From: Podarcis raffonei
Lineage: Eukaryota > Chordata > Lepidosauria > Squamata > Lacertidae
Direction of reading: 5' to 3'
Length of the DNA stretch: 64,000 nt
NCBI RefSeq assembly: GCF_027172205.1
Contig: NC_070617.1
Span: forward strand, 1,619,501 to 1,683,500
Part shown: in pieces, positions 21,327 to 31,842 of the stretch
How positions within the stretch are numbered: position 1 is the stretch's first letter
Layout of the letters: each line of letters starts with the position of its first letter
Translations under genes and position numbers: made by a program
Notes under the pieces: generated by a model
Databases searched by the model: none
Told to the model about the DNA's origin: nothing
What the model saw: only the letters and a program-made list of their open reading frames with translations

Positions 21327-22200
21327 CCAGCTGTCCTTAGTCAACAACAAATTGCCGCTTTTTCTGTTGAATATATGCTATATAGTAATTTATGGACCTA
21401 ATAGGTATATAAAGCCATTTGCACATAACAAAATATGTATTTTATCAAAGTAATTGTTGAACTGAAATAGAATTAAGAAGTATATGAATAGTGAAATACA
21501 TTTAAGAAGAAGTATATTAATAGTGAAATAATTAAGCTCTAACTTAAAATGGTTTTTTATTCATAACAAACTACAAGCACTCTTTAATATTAGGCACAAC
21601 AGCTTGACCTACATTCAACTGTGCTGCGCTGCAGTCTGCATGCTACATGTTGCCCTGCAACCAGTCCATGCAGAATGTGGGCACACTATATATAGAAATG
21701 AGCTAACCAGGGATATTTTAGGGAGCAGACTAACCCATTACTTACACCATAGGAGCCTACAGAACACAAAACACTGCTGTTGTATGTAGGTTTTATTTTA
21801 TTTGTTTTTAGCCTATATTTTGGAAATGTACATCCAGGTTTTTTTCCTTTAAATTTTTTGACCTCCCCCCCCCCCCCGCCCCGAGAGTGGGGCGCTAACC
21901 TATAGCTTGTTTAGCTTATACGTAAATCCGGCACTGGGTAAGCAGCAGCAAAGCCAAGCAGGGAGATGGTGGCAAATATTTTACCTGTTTTGCTGTTATT
22001 TAGTTCCAAGTAGGAACTTTGGAAACAGGTGTGGCTGTCAGGGGAGGTGACTATTACTAGCAGAACTCTGAATCTCCCACTACAGCTGGACTTCAGACAC
22101 CAATGAGCACCTTGAACTGGGCTCAGAAACAAAATTGGAAGCAACTGAAGGAACACGCAGAGGTCGCGAGACGAGAGAGACGTAACTTACTGGATTCCTT
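21327..22200. other. Unit A-specific sequence, no gene seen
   Basis: A/T-rich, with a C-run near 21866-21880. Short frames are without domains. Confidence 0.4.
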
Positions 22201-22289
22201 TATTAGCAATAGATGTATTTTCTCTGGGTGACTTCCAGGCAAGGAAACCAGCTGGCAAGACTGAACGCAGAATACCAAATGCAGCAGAC

Positions 22290-22660
22290 GCGTTCACGCA
22301 CAAATGTCCGTGGCGGAAAGTGAAACGTTGTCGTGGGACTTGCATAGTGACACTAAAAATTCATTCAGGCAGCTGCGCGCGTGTATAAAAGGGAAAAGGG
22401 AGGCGCTAGAATGCGACAGGCGGGAGAGAAAAGGGGGACGAAAAGGGAAAAGAGGGGAAGCAGATAGAGGAGAGAGGAAAGAAGGAAAGACAGAAAGAAA
22501 GATAACATGCAAACGAAGACGAGAGAAACCGGCGAGGAATTGCAGAGGAAAGGAAGGACAAAAATAAGCTAAGAAGAGAGGGAGACAGGAAGGATCTGGA
22601 AAGAAAGAGCGGGAATGGAGAAGGAAAATAAAAACACCGTCTGGAAAGCGGGAGTGGGTG
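22290..22660 (+). promoter_or_regulatory. GA-rich stretch with a TATA-like box
   Basis: A purine-rich strand carrying CpG-containing words (gctgcgcgcgtg) just before TATAAAAG at 22384-22391. It is conserved in unit B with TATAAAAG at 47784-47791. It lies upstream of the intact signal exon; discounting the later insertion at 22915-23993 the distance is about 1.1 kb in both units. An upstream promoter or 5' UTR exon for gene 3/3a is possible but unproven. Confidence 0.25.
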
Positions 22661-22844
22661 TAGCCAAGGGGGGCAACTGCCCCCCAAATAAGTAAATCAA
22701 CACAAATACTTAACAGAGGTTCTCCCCCCCACCAACATAAATCCTGAAGAGGCTCCTCCATGTCCTGCCTGGGAGGGGAAAATGCGCTGAGGGGGGAGGG
22801 AGGATATTTCGGGGGGTCTCGGATTTAGCCCAGCGCCGGTATCC

Positions 22845-22870
22845 AGCAGCAGCAGCAGCAGCAGCAACAG
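22845..22870. repeat. (CAG)n tract
   Basis: About seven CAG units with one CAA. The unit B counterpart at 48255-48278 has a similar length. Confidence 0.8.
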
Positions 22871-22914
22871 CCTCGCCTCCTCGCCGCCCGCTTTCGTCCT
22901 GTCTCAAATTAAGG

Positions 22915-23993
22915 TAAAGGTACCCCTGCCCGTACGGGCCAGTCTTGCGTGGCAAGTCCCCTCCCCCATGTGAAATGAAGACACCGGACACAGAATTTTA
23001 GGTTAATGGGCATAAAAAGGCCACAACTTTATTGATTACAGAATTGGAAGGTATTGGCCTTAGGCATTGGCTCCTATCGACTACCCGGCATGGGGACCGG
23101 GGAGGGTTGTCCACAAACCGTGGGAGTCCTGTTGAAGTACGCCAACTAGGATCCCACGGGTGTCACCGCTCTGGGGCGTGCCGGAGGCCCTTACCTCCCT
23201 AGGTTTCGGACAGGGCCACGCCCCTCGGAGTCCTCTACCGGACTACCGGACTACCCTTACTTTTGGGGAAGGTGATGGCGCTTCCTTCCCCCCTTCATTT
23301 GCATAACAATTGACCCCTGCCAATGCCTAACCGCCAATACCATTTGGTAAGTCCTTGGGAGAGGGAGGGAACTCTTTGCAAATGCCGGGGGGAGAATGCC
23401 GTCTTTTGTGAAGGGGAAATAATTGGCCAAGGGGAGGCTGGTGCCATTTCCCACTTCCTTCTCTGCCCAGAAGTTCAAAATGCTGCTTAGACCGTCTTGC
23501 CTAGTCTTAAATAGGCTAGGCTACGCCTCCCCGGCCCGCTGATTGGCGGGCCGGGTCACTGACACGCCCGGGGATTCCCTAACCACGCGGGGGCAAGGGC
23601 CAGCCCCCGCGTGTGAGATGTGGGAGGGATTTCTGCCCGCAACCCCCTCTCCTCCCAGGTCGGAAATGGCTTTGCCAGACTCTGGGGTTGTGCGCTCATC
23701 TCACTCTAGAGGCCGGGAGCCAGCGCTGTCCGCAGACACTTCTGGGTCACGTGGCCAGCGTGACAAGCTGCATCTGGCGAGCCAGCGCAGCACACGGAAC
23801 GCCGTTTACCTTCCCGCTGGTAAGTGGTCCCTATTTATCTACTTGCACCCGGGGGTGCTTCTGAACTGCTAGGTTGGCAGGTGCTGGGACCGAATGACGG
23901 GAGCGCACCCCACTGCGGGGATTCGAACCGCCGACCTTTCGATCAGCAAGTCCTAGGTGCTGAGGCTTTTACCCACAGCGCCACCCGGATCCC
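22915..23993 (-). mobile_element. SINE insertion interrupted by a GC-rich block
   Basis: Unit B reads straight through this site ('gcctcaaattacc' at about 48308), and unit A has ctcaaatta on both sides. The insert is a tRNA-derived SINE of a divergent subfamily: 22915-22949 and 23666-23993 are its two parts, with the B box on the minus strand at 23920-23930. The inner block 22950-23665 is listed separately. Confidence 0.75.
22950..23665. mobile_element. Unassigned GC-rich insertion carrying a copy of exon 1/intron 1 sequence
   Basis: About 716 bases inside a SINE. It contains an imperfect inverted repeat (about 23045-23073 against 23315-23344; 'gtattggccttaggcattgg' and its near-complement). 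A roughly 145-base segment at 23344-23487 is nearly identical to 24664-24806, the donor end of the gene 3a signal exon and its intron. A minus-strand AATAAA lies near 23033. It could be an LTR-type element, but the termini are not clear. Confidence 0.4.
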
Positions 23994-24000
23994 TCAAATT

Positions 24001-24597
24001 ACCTCTCTTCTAATATGTCCTGTGTACGCTGGAGAGAGTGCAGCGGAGGAGGAGCAGGAGAGGGAGGCAGAGAGCATTTTCTAGCGCTGAGCACTGGGCA
24101 GTGAGTGGTCAGCGGCGGGAGGGGGCATGGGTTTATTTCTAGGGGCAAAACTCACGGGCCAGCCACGCACACGGGATACCTTAAAAATCCCCTGTGCTAT
24201 GACAAACGTCTGACTCAAGTTGTGATGTGGCCTCGCGGTTTTAAAAGCCTGGCTCAGGCTGAAATGGTGCCACTGATAACTCCGGGCATGCAAATGGCAC
24301 AATTTCTTAGGACAAGAAGTAGCACCAGAAGACTCTTTTGGACCTTACCAGGCTCTCATCTTCTCGAGGAGAAGAAAGACTGCGCACTCAGTCGGGACAA
24401 GCAACAATCGGGGTTCCTGGGGATCGCAATTTGTTCTGATTTAGAGCTATAGAGTGGGAATTACCTGGGAAAGGAGCGCGCAGGTGGGAAACCGCTGAGA
24501 CCCCGACATTCTAGGCGCAGGACAAGAGGAAGTGTGGGCGACGCCTTGTACGAAAGGCATTGGACTGAAAACAAAGCTCTCTTCGCTCCAAGCCAAA
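24001..24597 (+). promoter_or_regulatory. Upstream region of the gene 3a signal exon
   Basis: Conserved with unit B (48320-48917), including the words 'gcaaatggcacaatttctta' and 'ttgtacgaaaggcattgg'. It probably holds the 5' UTR and promoter of gene 3/3a. I see no TATA box close to the ATG and cannot place a start site. Confidence 0.3.
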
Positions 24598-24670
24598 ATG
24601 ATTGTGGAAGTCGCGAGCAGAAGCCTCCTGGCCATCCTTCTCTTCGCTCCATGGATCTGTACTTCATTTG
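24598..24670 (+). CDS. Gene 3a exon 1: signal peptide
   Basis: ATG in the context ccaaaATGa opens 73 bases ending tttg|gtaagt, phase 1. The peptide begins MIVEVASRSLLAILLFAPWI and ends CTSFG, a standard leader with a basic n-region and a hydrophobic core. Gene 3 (48918-48990) differs by a few residues, and gene 4 (61520-61592) has exactly the same length. The exon itself looks functional, but the rest of gene 3a is lost. Because all leader and IgV exons are phase 1, it could in principle splice onto the gene 2 IgV exon 16.7 kb downstream. Confidence 0.75.
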
Positions 24671-25856
24671 GTAAGTCCTTGGGAGAGGGAGGGAACTCTT
24701 TGCAAATGCCGGGGGGAGAATGCAGGCTTTTGTGAAGGGGAAATAATTGGCCAAGGGGAGGCTGGTGCCATTTCCCACTTCCTTCTCTGCCCAGAAGTTC
24801 AAAATGCTGCTTGGAAGTCCTGGCCTCTGCCCAAGACCACCATGAGAAGCACAGCAAGCCAAGAAACTGTTGAATGGTTTCTTTAAATATTAAGGTTCCT
24901 TATTGTTTCACAAGATGTGTATCTCTTTAAAGGCCAGAGCAAATATCACGACTTAGTTTTAGAGCTGCGAAGTAGTATAGCAGATGCTGTTAAGTTGTGT
25001 TAATTAAGCTGTGTTAGCAGTTGGATATAAAGTAGATAGATAGATAGATGATAGATGATAGATAGATAGATAGATAGATGATAGATAGATAGATGATAGA
25101 TAGATAGTAAGTATATAAAGAGCAGTGCGTACCTCTCTCGTACCCTGGTGAATGGGTCATACTTATAGATGTAATGTAATTTAATGTAAGAGGAGTTTTT
25201 GTAATTAAAGCCAAGCAAAAGTTATTTTTGCTTTTCTTCGTTGTTTCCTGAACCTGTGCTCTCCCAGCACGCTTTCTGCAGCGCAATTAATCTGCTAAAT
25301 ACGCAAGAGAAACAAGCCGATAGATCCCACTGTCGTGGCTGTTTTTAAACTCAGCTGCTTTGAAAGAGGAGAATCCAGCCTTATGTTTCCCACAAGGCAA
25401 AAAAAGAATCAGCAAGGATCTGTCTGGTTCTGGTGCAAGGAATGAGATTCAGGAGTTTGGGGTTTCTAGCGAGAGTTCTGAGCCTGCATGGGAGTCCCAA
25501 AGAATTTCCCCCACTCACCTGCTAAGCTATGATGTGGAGGTGGAGAATCTTCCAGCTATTGGCAGAAATCCCTGTCCCTTGCTGGAGTCTCTGGCCTGAA
25601 GGTGGGCACTCCTCTTAGCCAGTCTTGAGCATAAGCTTTCCTCTTGGTGAGCCACCTTCTAATTGCAAGCACCACCAAGTAGGCATCTCCTTCTATATCC
25701 TCCCGCCTTCTGGAATAGCTCCTCTGTGCCCTGCTCATTCCCCCTGGGCAGGAAAGAAGCAGCCTCCTCAGGATATGTGGGGAGCAAGGAAGGGATGGCT
25801 CTGCTCCATAATCTCAGCTCCCACTTCCTCCCATTCAAAGTCCTTTTCCTCAAATG
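24671..25856. other. Gene 3a intron 1, first part
   Basis: Contains a (GATA)n tract at about 25032-25112. Unit B lacks most of 24773-25611, jumping from 'ggtgccatttc' to 'tcttaggtag' near 49080. No exon is recognised. Confidence 0.5.
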
Positions 25857-26085
25857 CAGAGTACAAGAGTAAAGCAGCTAGTAAGACTGATCTTTATTAT
25901 TTCCAAAGGGGAAAGTATTGCAACAGGATCCCCACTCAGCACACAGGAGGGAGGAGAATCCAGAACAAAGGGAAATCAGAATGTTATACTATCTCCATGT
26001 GGTCTGCCTGACAGGAGCATCAGTCATACACCAGAAATACATCAGTAAAAGGAGGTACATCGGATAGAGTGACAGGTAAGTTCAT

Positions 26086-26681
26086 GTTGTTGTTTAGTCG
26101 TTTAGTCATGTCCGATTCTTCATGACCCCCTGGACCAGAGCACTCCAGGCACTCCTGTCTTCCACTGCCTCCTGCAGTTTGGTCAAACTCATGCTGGTAG
26201 CTTTGAGAACACTGTCCCACCATCTCGTCCTCTGTCGTCCCCTTCTCCTTGTGCCCTCCATCTTTCCCAACTTTGGGGTCTTTTCCAGGGAGTCTTCTCT
26301 TCTCATGAGGTGGCCAAATTACTGGAGCCTCAGCTTCAGGATCTGTCCTTCCAGTGAGCACTCAGGGCTGATTTCCATCAGAATGGAGAGGTTGGATCTT
26401 CTTGCAGTCCATGGGACTCTCAAAAGTCTCCTCCAGCACCAGAATTCAAAAGCAGCAATTCTTCGGCGATCAGCCTTCTTTATAGTCCAGTTCTCACTTC
26501 CATACATCACTACTGGGAAAACCATAGCTTGAACTATACGGACCTTTGTTGGCAAGGTGATGTCTCTGCTTTTTAAGATGCTGTCTAGGTGAATTAGATA
26601 GGTTCACCTTATTAAATGTGCTAGACTAGATGGGTCTTTGGCATAATCCAGCAGGCTCTTCTCATGTTCTTCTGCTTTTTA
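26086..26681 (-). mobile_element. RTE-BovB LINE 3' portion
   Basis: Bordered by a 12-bp duplication aggtaagttcat (26074-26085 and 26682-26693). The minus-strand frames carry BovB C-terminal text such as LKLRLQ, VIWPPHEKRRLPGKDP and LEWRALVQGV-like words, with 3' terminal 'gactaaacgactaaacaac'. It is 5'-truncated. The portion at about 26590-26681 may belong to another repeat. BovB is the LINE family known for transfer between squamates and ruminants. Confidence 0.75.
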
Positions 26682-27171
26682 AGGTAAGTTCATAGGTCAC
26701 AAGTAAGTCATTGACACCTCCTCGGGTGTTAATACAGGGAGGCAAAAGGAGAGGCAGGTATGGATGGTCTTCCTACTGTGCCAGGTTCAGGGAATTCTAT
26801 TCCCCACCCCCACCCTGTGGGAGCAAGGAAAAACATAGAGAGTCTTTACATAAAGTGAGTTTATTCAATAAAATTAAATAAAAATTATTCAAACATCAGG
26901 GTGGGAGATAAAGAAATCCAGCCAGTCCCTCGTAATGGCATTGCTCCAAATGAGCTCCTCCTGCCTCCCTTCCTCGCAACAGCACTAAAAATAACTAAAA
27001 TGTGACACGCATAGAGTAAAAATACCATTGAGAAATTTGAGCCGCAAGGGATCTTCTATCCCTCAAGGGAGAGGGGTGTTTGTTTCTGGCCAGCTTATAA
27101 ATGTGGTGCCAAAATCTTAAAAAATGGTAATGGTAGAGTAAGAATCACTCTTAGAGAGAACTGAAGGTAAA

Positions 27172-27370
27172 AAAAGGTAAAGGTAAAGGACCCCTGGACG
27201 GTTAAATCCAGTCAAAGGTGACTATGGGGTTGCGGCACTCATCTTGCTTTCAGGCCAAGGGAGATGGCGTTTGTCCAGAGACAGCTTTCCGGGTCATGTG
27301 GCCAGAAGGACTAAACCACTTCTGGCAGATCAAAAACACTGTGCCAGAAGCCGGAGCACACAGAAAGTCC
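27172..27370 (-). mobile_element. Squamate tRNA-derived SINE copy 6, partial
   Basis: Equivalent to the copy at 10208-10395 and in the same place relative to the leader exon copy. Confidence 0.7.
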
Positions 27371-27447
27371 AAGAAGAGAGGAAAGAGCAAGAATCACTCT
27401 CAGAGAGAACTAAAGATAATTGTAGCTGCTTATTGTTGACATTACCG

Positions 27448-27643
27448 ATGTCTGCTTTGTGTTGTTGCTGGGATGTCAGAGGACAAATATCAGTCTGCAA
27501 GCTGAGAAGATCAACTCTGCTCTTGCCTCACCAGCAGACATACCTGAGACTCCCTCCACAATCAGACAGAAAAGTTAAAGAAGATACTTGCAGAAGCCTC
27601 AAGATCCTTCTCGTATTCAAGCTGTTAATCTACTTTTCCTTTG
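27448..27643 (+). pseudogene. Extra copy of the start-less leader exon
   Basis: Nearly identical to 10485-10680 and 36712-36907, with the same reading frame, the core RSLKILLVFKLLIYFSF and the donor tttg|gtaagt. It lies inside the intron of gene 3a, with no gene 1-type Ig exons following before unit B. It is probably a stray exon, although splicing to any downstream phase-1 IgV exon is possible. Confidence 0.55.
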
Positions 27644-28098
27644 GTAAGTCCTTCAGGACTTATACAGCCCTCAAGCCTCTCAATACATAGAAACATTGTA
27701 AGTCTGTTTTGTTCCAAAGGGGTAAATAATTGACAATGATAAAGTTCGTTACTGGTTCCCTGTTGCTTATTTGCATGGAATTGCAAAGCATGGCTCACTG
27801 ATAAAACCCTCTCTGCGCCTGAACCCCTCCCCGCAAAGCTGTGCTCTTGAAGAGACCCTGCATCCCCTTCCTCACATTGTTGGGAACAACTTTTAGAGTG
27901 TGCTGTGACACCTAATCACTACTGAACATCCCTCAGATTGTGGTCATTTGTACAAATTAAAAATGCTTCAAGCTTCTAGTCTGAATCAGAGTTCTCAGAA
28001 GGTATAGGGGCACTTGCTCAAAAAAGGCTTCACCCCATGCCCTGGGAACCTACCCCCCAAAAAAGCTGCATTGTACCCCACAGGTCATTACTATAGTG

Positions 28099-28354
28099 CA
28101 GGGGTCAGCAAACTTTCTCAGCAGGGGGTCAGTCCACTGTCCCTCAGACGTTGTGGGGGGCCGGACTATATTTTGGAAAAAAAATAATGTACGAATTCCT
28201 ATGCCCCACAAATAACCCAGAGATGCATTTTAAATAAAAGGACACATTCTACTCATGTAAAAACACACTCATTGATTCCCGGACTGTCCATGGGCCGGAT
28301 TGAGAAGGCGATTGGGCTGGATCTGGCCCCTGGGCCTTAGTTTGCCTACCCATG
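28099..28354. mobile_element. hAT-like MITE with 8-bp duplication
   Basis: Begins CAGGGGTCAGCAAACTTT and ends 'tagtttgcctacccatg', imperfect inverted termini. It is flanked by ctatagtg on both sides (28091-28098 and 28355-28362). Eight-base duplications are the hAT signature. The unit B copy is at 49485-49731. Confidence 0.75.
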
Positions 28355-28445
28355 CTATAGTGCATGTGGGGGGGGAGGTGTCTGTATATTTGCCTGCAAA
28401 GGGTCCTCTTCCATCCCTAACCCGCCCAAAAATAGGATTTAGAAA

Positions 28446-28568
28446 AGGGTTACCAGATTTTTTTCCAATAAATCCAGGGACATGTTTCAACTTCCATGGA
28501 TTATGTCAGGGGATTGATTTGTAAATTGAGGGACTGTCCCAGGGAAACGGGGACATCTGGTAACCTTA
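28446..28568. mobile_element. Small palindromic MITE
   Basis: Near-inverted ends 'ggttaccagat' and 'atctggtaacc' surround a body with 'gggacatg...aacggggacat'. Related copies occur at 49824-49944 and 56363-56481. The superfamily is not determined. Confidence 0.6.
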
Positions 28569-28968
28569 CTTTAGATCAGCTTCCCAATATATCCAACATA
28601 TGTCTTCCCAGGGCCTAATTGCAGCACAGATCTAGCTATGTCTTGCCAGCCCTCTCACTGCCCTGCCACCAGAAATAGAAGGGTATTTCAAGGCTATTTA
28701 CATCAGAGGGGGCTAAACCATCACCACCAAAATTGAACTTAAAGAGTGTCTTCTGTTTTAAACTTGGTAGTTTTTATTCCAGGCTAATTGCAATGTGGAA
28801 GGGGTGATGCTAAACTCGGTTGCCTCAGAGTAAGCCCATTAGATTCACTAGGGCTTGCTTCTGAGTAGACATGCAAGGTAGCTCTAGGTCTTTTTTATCT
28901 TCCAAATTGGCTCAAAGCTATTTCAGTATTTCCTCACCTATTTCCCCCCTCTCTCACCCACCCCAAAT

Positions 28969-29198
28969 CACAGCTATCTGCCAATCACCCATTCCCACCA
29001 CCCTTCTGAGTAATACCCCTCCCCACCTTCTCACTATATAGAAGGATCTGGCAACTTCTGTTTCAGTGTATCTGAAGAAGTGTGCATGCACACGAAAGCT
29101 CATACCAAAAACTAACTTAGTTGGTCTTTAAGGTGCTACTGGAAGGAAAAAATTTTTTTGTTTTGACTATGGCAGACCAACACGGCTACCTTTCTGTA
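28969..29198. repeat. Interspersed repeat replacing half of an IgV exon
   Basis: Homology with gene 3 stops at 28968 (ccccaaat) and resumes at about 29199 (ctggagcaccc). Between them lies unrelated sequence with 'gcatgcacacgaaagctcat' and 'ggtctttaaggtgctactgg', words typical of a widespread reptile repeat. There are no matching target duplications, and 174 bases of exon are gone, so this was a deletion-insertion. Confidence 0.6.
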
Positions 29199-29367
29199 AC
29201 TGGAGCACCCAAGTCCCACTGACCGATTTGGACAACGGCTAGACATGGTGAACGAGACAACACTGAAGGTCAAAGACCTGGAGTTGGATGACGGTGGGAT
29301 CTACAATGCTCACATCTGGTTTACTAAGGCACACTTTCAAGAACAGAGTTCAGCTTCATGGTCTATG
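29199..29367 (+). pseudogene. Gene 3a exon 2 relic: 3' half of an IgV exon
   Basis: Aligns with 50424-50594 of gene 3: the segment around RLDMVNETTLKVKDLELDDG is recognisable. The acceptor and first half are missing, and one T is lost near the end (agagttcagc against agagtttcagc), shifting the frame before the conserved donor at 29368. Together with the absence of C2 and TM exons this makes gene 3a a pseudogene. Confidence 0.8.
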
Positions 29368-29439
29368 GTAAGTTATTGCTTTCCCTGTCCTGAATGCAGA
29401 GGAGGGCTACACAGATGATAAAGGGGAAGGTTGAGGGAG

Positions 29440-29562
29440 CTGGGTGTCTTTAGCTTGAAGGAGCGTCTCTACCCCTATCGTTCTGCCCGCACATTGAGGT
29501 CCAGCTCTGAGGGCCTTCTGGTGGTTCCCTCCCTGCGAGAAGCAAAGGTACAGGGAACCAGG
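29440..29562 (+). mobile_element. L2/CR1-clade fragment cut at the duplication junction
   Basis: Matches 50675-50788 and ends at the unit A/unit B junction, where 'gggaaccagg' is followed by 'tagaacacctgc' from a SINE. The only shared bases at the join are GG. Confidence 0.7.
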
Positions 29563-30091
29563 TAGAACACCTGCTTCACATGTAGAAGGTCCCAGCTTCA
29601 ACACCTGAATGCATCTCCAGGTAGGGCTGGGGGGGAAAGACGCCCTGCCTAAAATCCTGGAGAGCAGCTGCCAGTCAGTGTAGAGAACACTGGGCTAGAT
29701 GGACCAAAGGCAGCTTCCCATGTTCCTAAACCAAGGCTCCATTTCTCCCCAACCTATTGTCTGCACATTGGCCTTCAGCTTTTCAGATCTCTCATATCAG
29801 GAGCCTTTCTTGGACCTGTCTGCGGCTGAACTCTAGAATGCTCAAAGCCTCTCTTTTTTAAGTTCCAGATTCCACCCTCTGCTGTTTGAAGTACTGGGGG
29901 TGGGAAATAATGTGTCCTGCAACAATATGTTGCAGTTCTAGATTCCAATCAGAATGTTACACTTACACTTACACACACACGCAACCTCCTCACCCTGCTC
30001 TCCATTTTCCTTTTGGCATGTTCACTCTATAATTCTCATTTGGTTGATTCTCTTTTGGGGGGAGAAGGTGTCCCATTAAGTCTTTTGCTTT

Positions 30092-30454
30092 CAGATTTCG
30101 TTTTTAGCCTTGGGGCTGGGGGTCCGGGATCGAAGGTGAGGTTGCGCTGCACCTCGCCATCGCTCTCAGACCCGTTCTGGGGGCTGGGGTCAGGGGAAGC
30201 TCGGGCTTTCCCCGCCCCCAGCCGCGCAAGCTCCGGGAGCGATGGCGAGATTCAGCGCAACCTCGCCTTCGCTCCCGGACCCCCAGCCCCAAGGCTAAAA
30301 ACGAAGCCAAGACAGCTAGCGGGATCCATCTCACTCACTGTCATGGTTTCTTTGCTCTTTGGGGCTCGGGGGGGATATTTTTTTTTCCTTTATCCCCCCC
30401 CCCCAAATAAGTGTGCCCTATGGGCCGGTGCGCCTTATAGGGCGAAAAATACGG
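30092..30454. mobile_element. Inverted-repeat element, probably non-autonomous DNA transposon
   Basis: A long imperfect palindrome: 'ttcgtttttagccttggggc' at the left is matched by its complement near 30286-30306. The right end reads 'gcgaaaaatacggta', the terminus also seen at 33015-33030. Unit A has unrelated sequence here (3795-5540), so the region was rearranged. Confidence 0.5.
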
Positions 30455-31074
30455 TATTTAATGAAATTTATATAACTGAATATACAATTAACAGGTTTAA
30501 TATATATATTTGTCAAACAGATAGAAAGATGCATGGCATGGAAATGCAGGAGAACCCAGAATCATGGTGTGTGTATGAGATTCTGACCCCTGAAATCCTG
30601 CCAGATAAGATCTGAGTGCACAGAACAGGAGTCAAAGTGACTCCAAAATAATCGCCGCCACCTCTCACCCCTCCTGCATAGTCACAATCTGGACTATCCT
30701 TCTCCTAGTACCTCCTGGACGGGGTGGAGGGAAGAGACAGAAAGTCACAGATCTGAGGTCCTCCTTCCTTACTGGTGTGTGTGTGTGTGTGTGTTTTGGA
30801 TGTGGATCTTAACAATCCAGATGTTCTTTGAAAAAATCTCCATCTCGCCAATTGAAAAACAGGAAGCTGAGTTTGCTCTTACCCACTAGGCAGGGTTTCC
30901 TGTGCAGTCAAGGTCTACCTATGATTGCCCCCAACCTCTGCTGCACCTCCCCACCCCACTGATCCCCCTTCTCAAGCCCCCAGTCACACCCTCGACCTGC
31001 GCACACTGGAGACAATGAGGAGCAGAAACAAACACACCCCAATTCACCACCACCAGCAGCACCACCATTAGGTC

Positions 31075-31075
<1 letters not shown>

Positions 31076-31119
<44 letters not shown>

Positions 31120-31120
31120 T
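31076..31120. repeat. (AAT)n microsatellite
   Basis: About 14 AAT units followed by a short L2-type 3' end. Unit A lacks this tract at the equivalent place (about 6140), so it came with an insertion. Confidence 0.85.
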
Positions 31121-31842
31121 TTTTTTATTTATACCCCGCCCTTCCCGGTTCAGGAAATCGGGCTCACGGTGGCTAACAACAAATTTAAAACACTTAATTG
31201 AGTGCTTTGCCACTCTTGCCCAGCCCTCCACTCCCTCCTTCCTGCAACTGGTGGGTTGGGGGCAGGGCTGGATTTAGGGCGACACAACTGATTCCCCCAC
31301 ACTGGGCACTGAGCTGAGAGGGCTGTTGTCAAGGGCTGGTGGCAATGGGTATGTGGAAGATCCATGCTCTCTGGCACCTGTCATGGTGTCCTGTTGCACC
31401 AGAAGCATTTTAATCCTGCTGGCTGCATGTCCTGAAAAGCTGTCTGTGGACAAATGCCAGCTCCCTTGGCCTGAAAGTGAGATGAGTGCTGCAATCCCAT
31501 AATCGCCTTTGACTGGCCTTAACCGTCCAGGGTTGTTGTTTTTTTACTTTTACCTATGTTTCAGTCAGTTGGTCAGTTTTATTGCACATAGCCAAAGGCT
31601 GCCGCAATGTACACAGAATCATTCAACAATTAAAAGAAAATATACTAGATTGATACAAAAAACTTAAAACATTTATATTATCAAGACATTATCTACTCTA
31701 AACACAGCTATAAAAGTACCTTAATATACAAGTTAAGACATTAAACAATAAAATTTATAAGCTAAAATTATCACATGGCCACTAATATATTAAAAAATAA
31801 TGTCAATTAATACAATGTGCAATTTCATTATATTTTTACCTA

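Larger units (their letters stand above)
25857..27963. repeat. Duplicated block of gene 1-type upstream sequence inserted in gene 3a
   Basis: About 2.1 kb related to 7797-10995 (and 34020-37215), including a copy of the start-less leader exon, placed inside intron 1 of gene 3a. Unit B has none of it at the equivalent site (about 49337). The hexamer aaatgc borders both sides. It lacks the BovB/SINE pair seen at 8046-8520, so its source diverged before that pair inserted. Confidence 0.7.
3261..29562. repeat. Segmental duplication unit A
   Basis: About 26.3 kb that is repeated in the same order and orientation in unit B (29563-50788). Shared landmarks include SINE clusters, the start-less exon 1, IgV, C2, TM and tail exons, an L1 fragment, the GA-rich stretch, the signal exon with intact ATG and a hAT-like MITE. 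Most shared blocks differ by only a few percent by eye. Unit A carries its own insertions: 13237-15289, about 22915-23993 and 25857-27963. Confidence 0.9.

Noticed and set aside
22294-22761. Long frames on both strands of the GA-rich stretch
   Set aside because: Biased composition removes stop codons; the peptides are low complexity with no domain.
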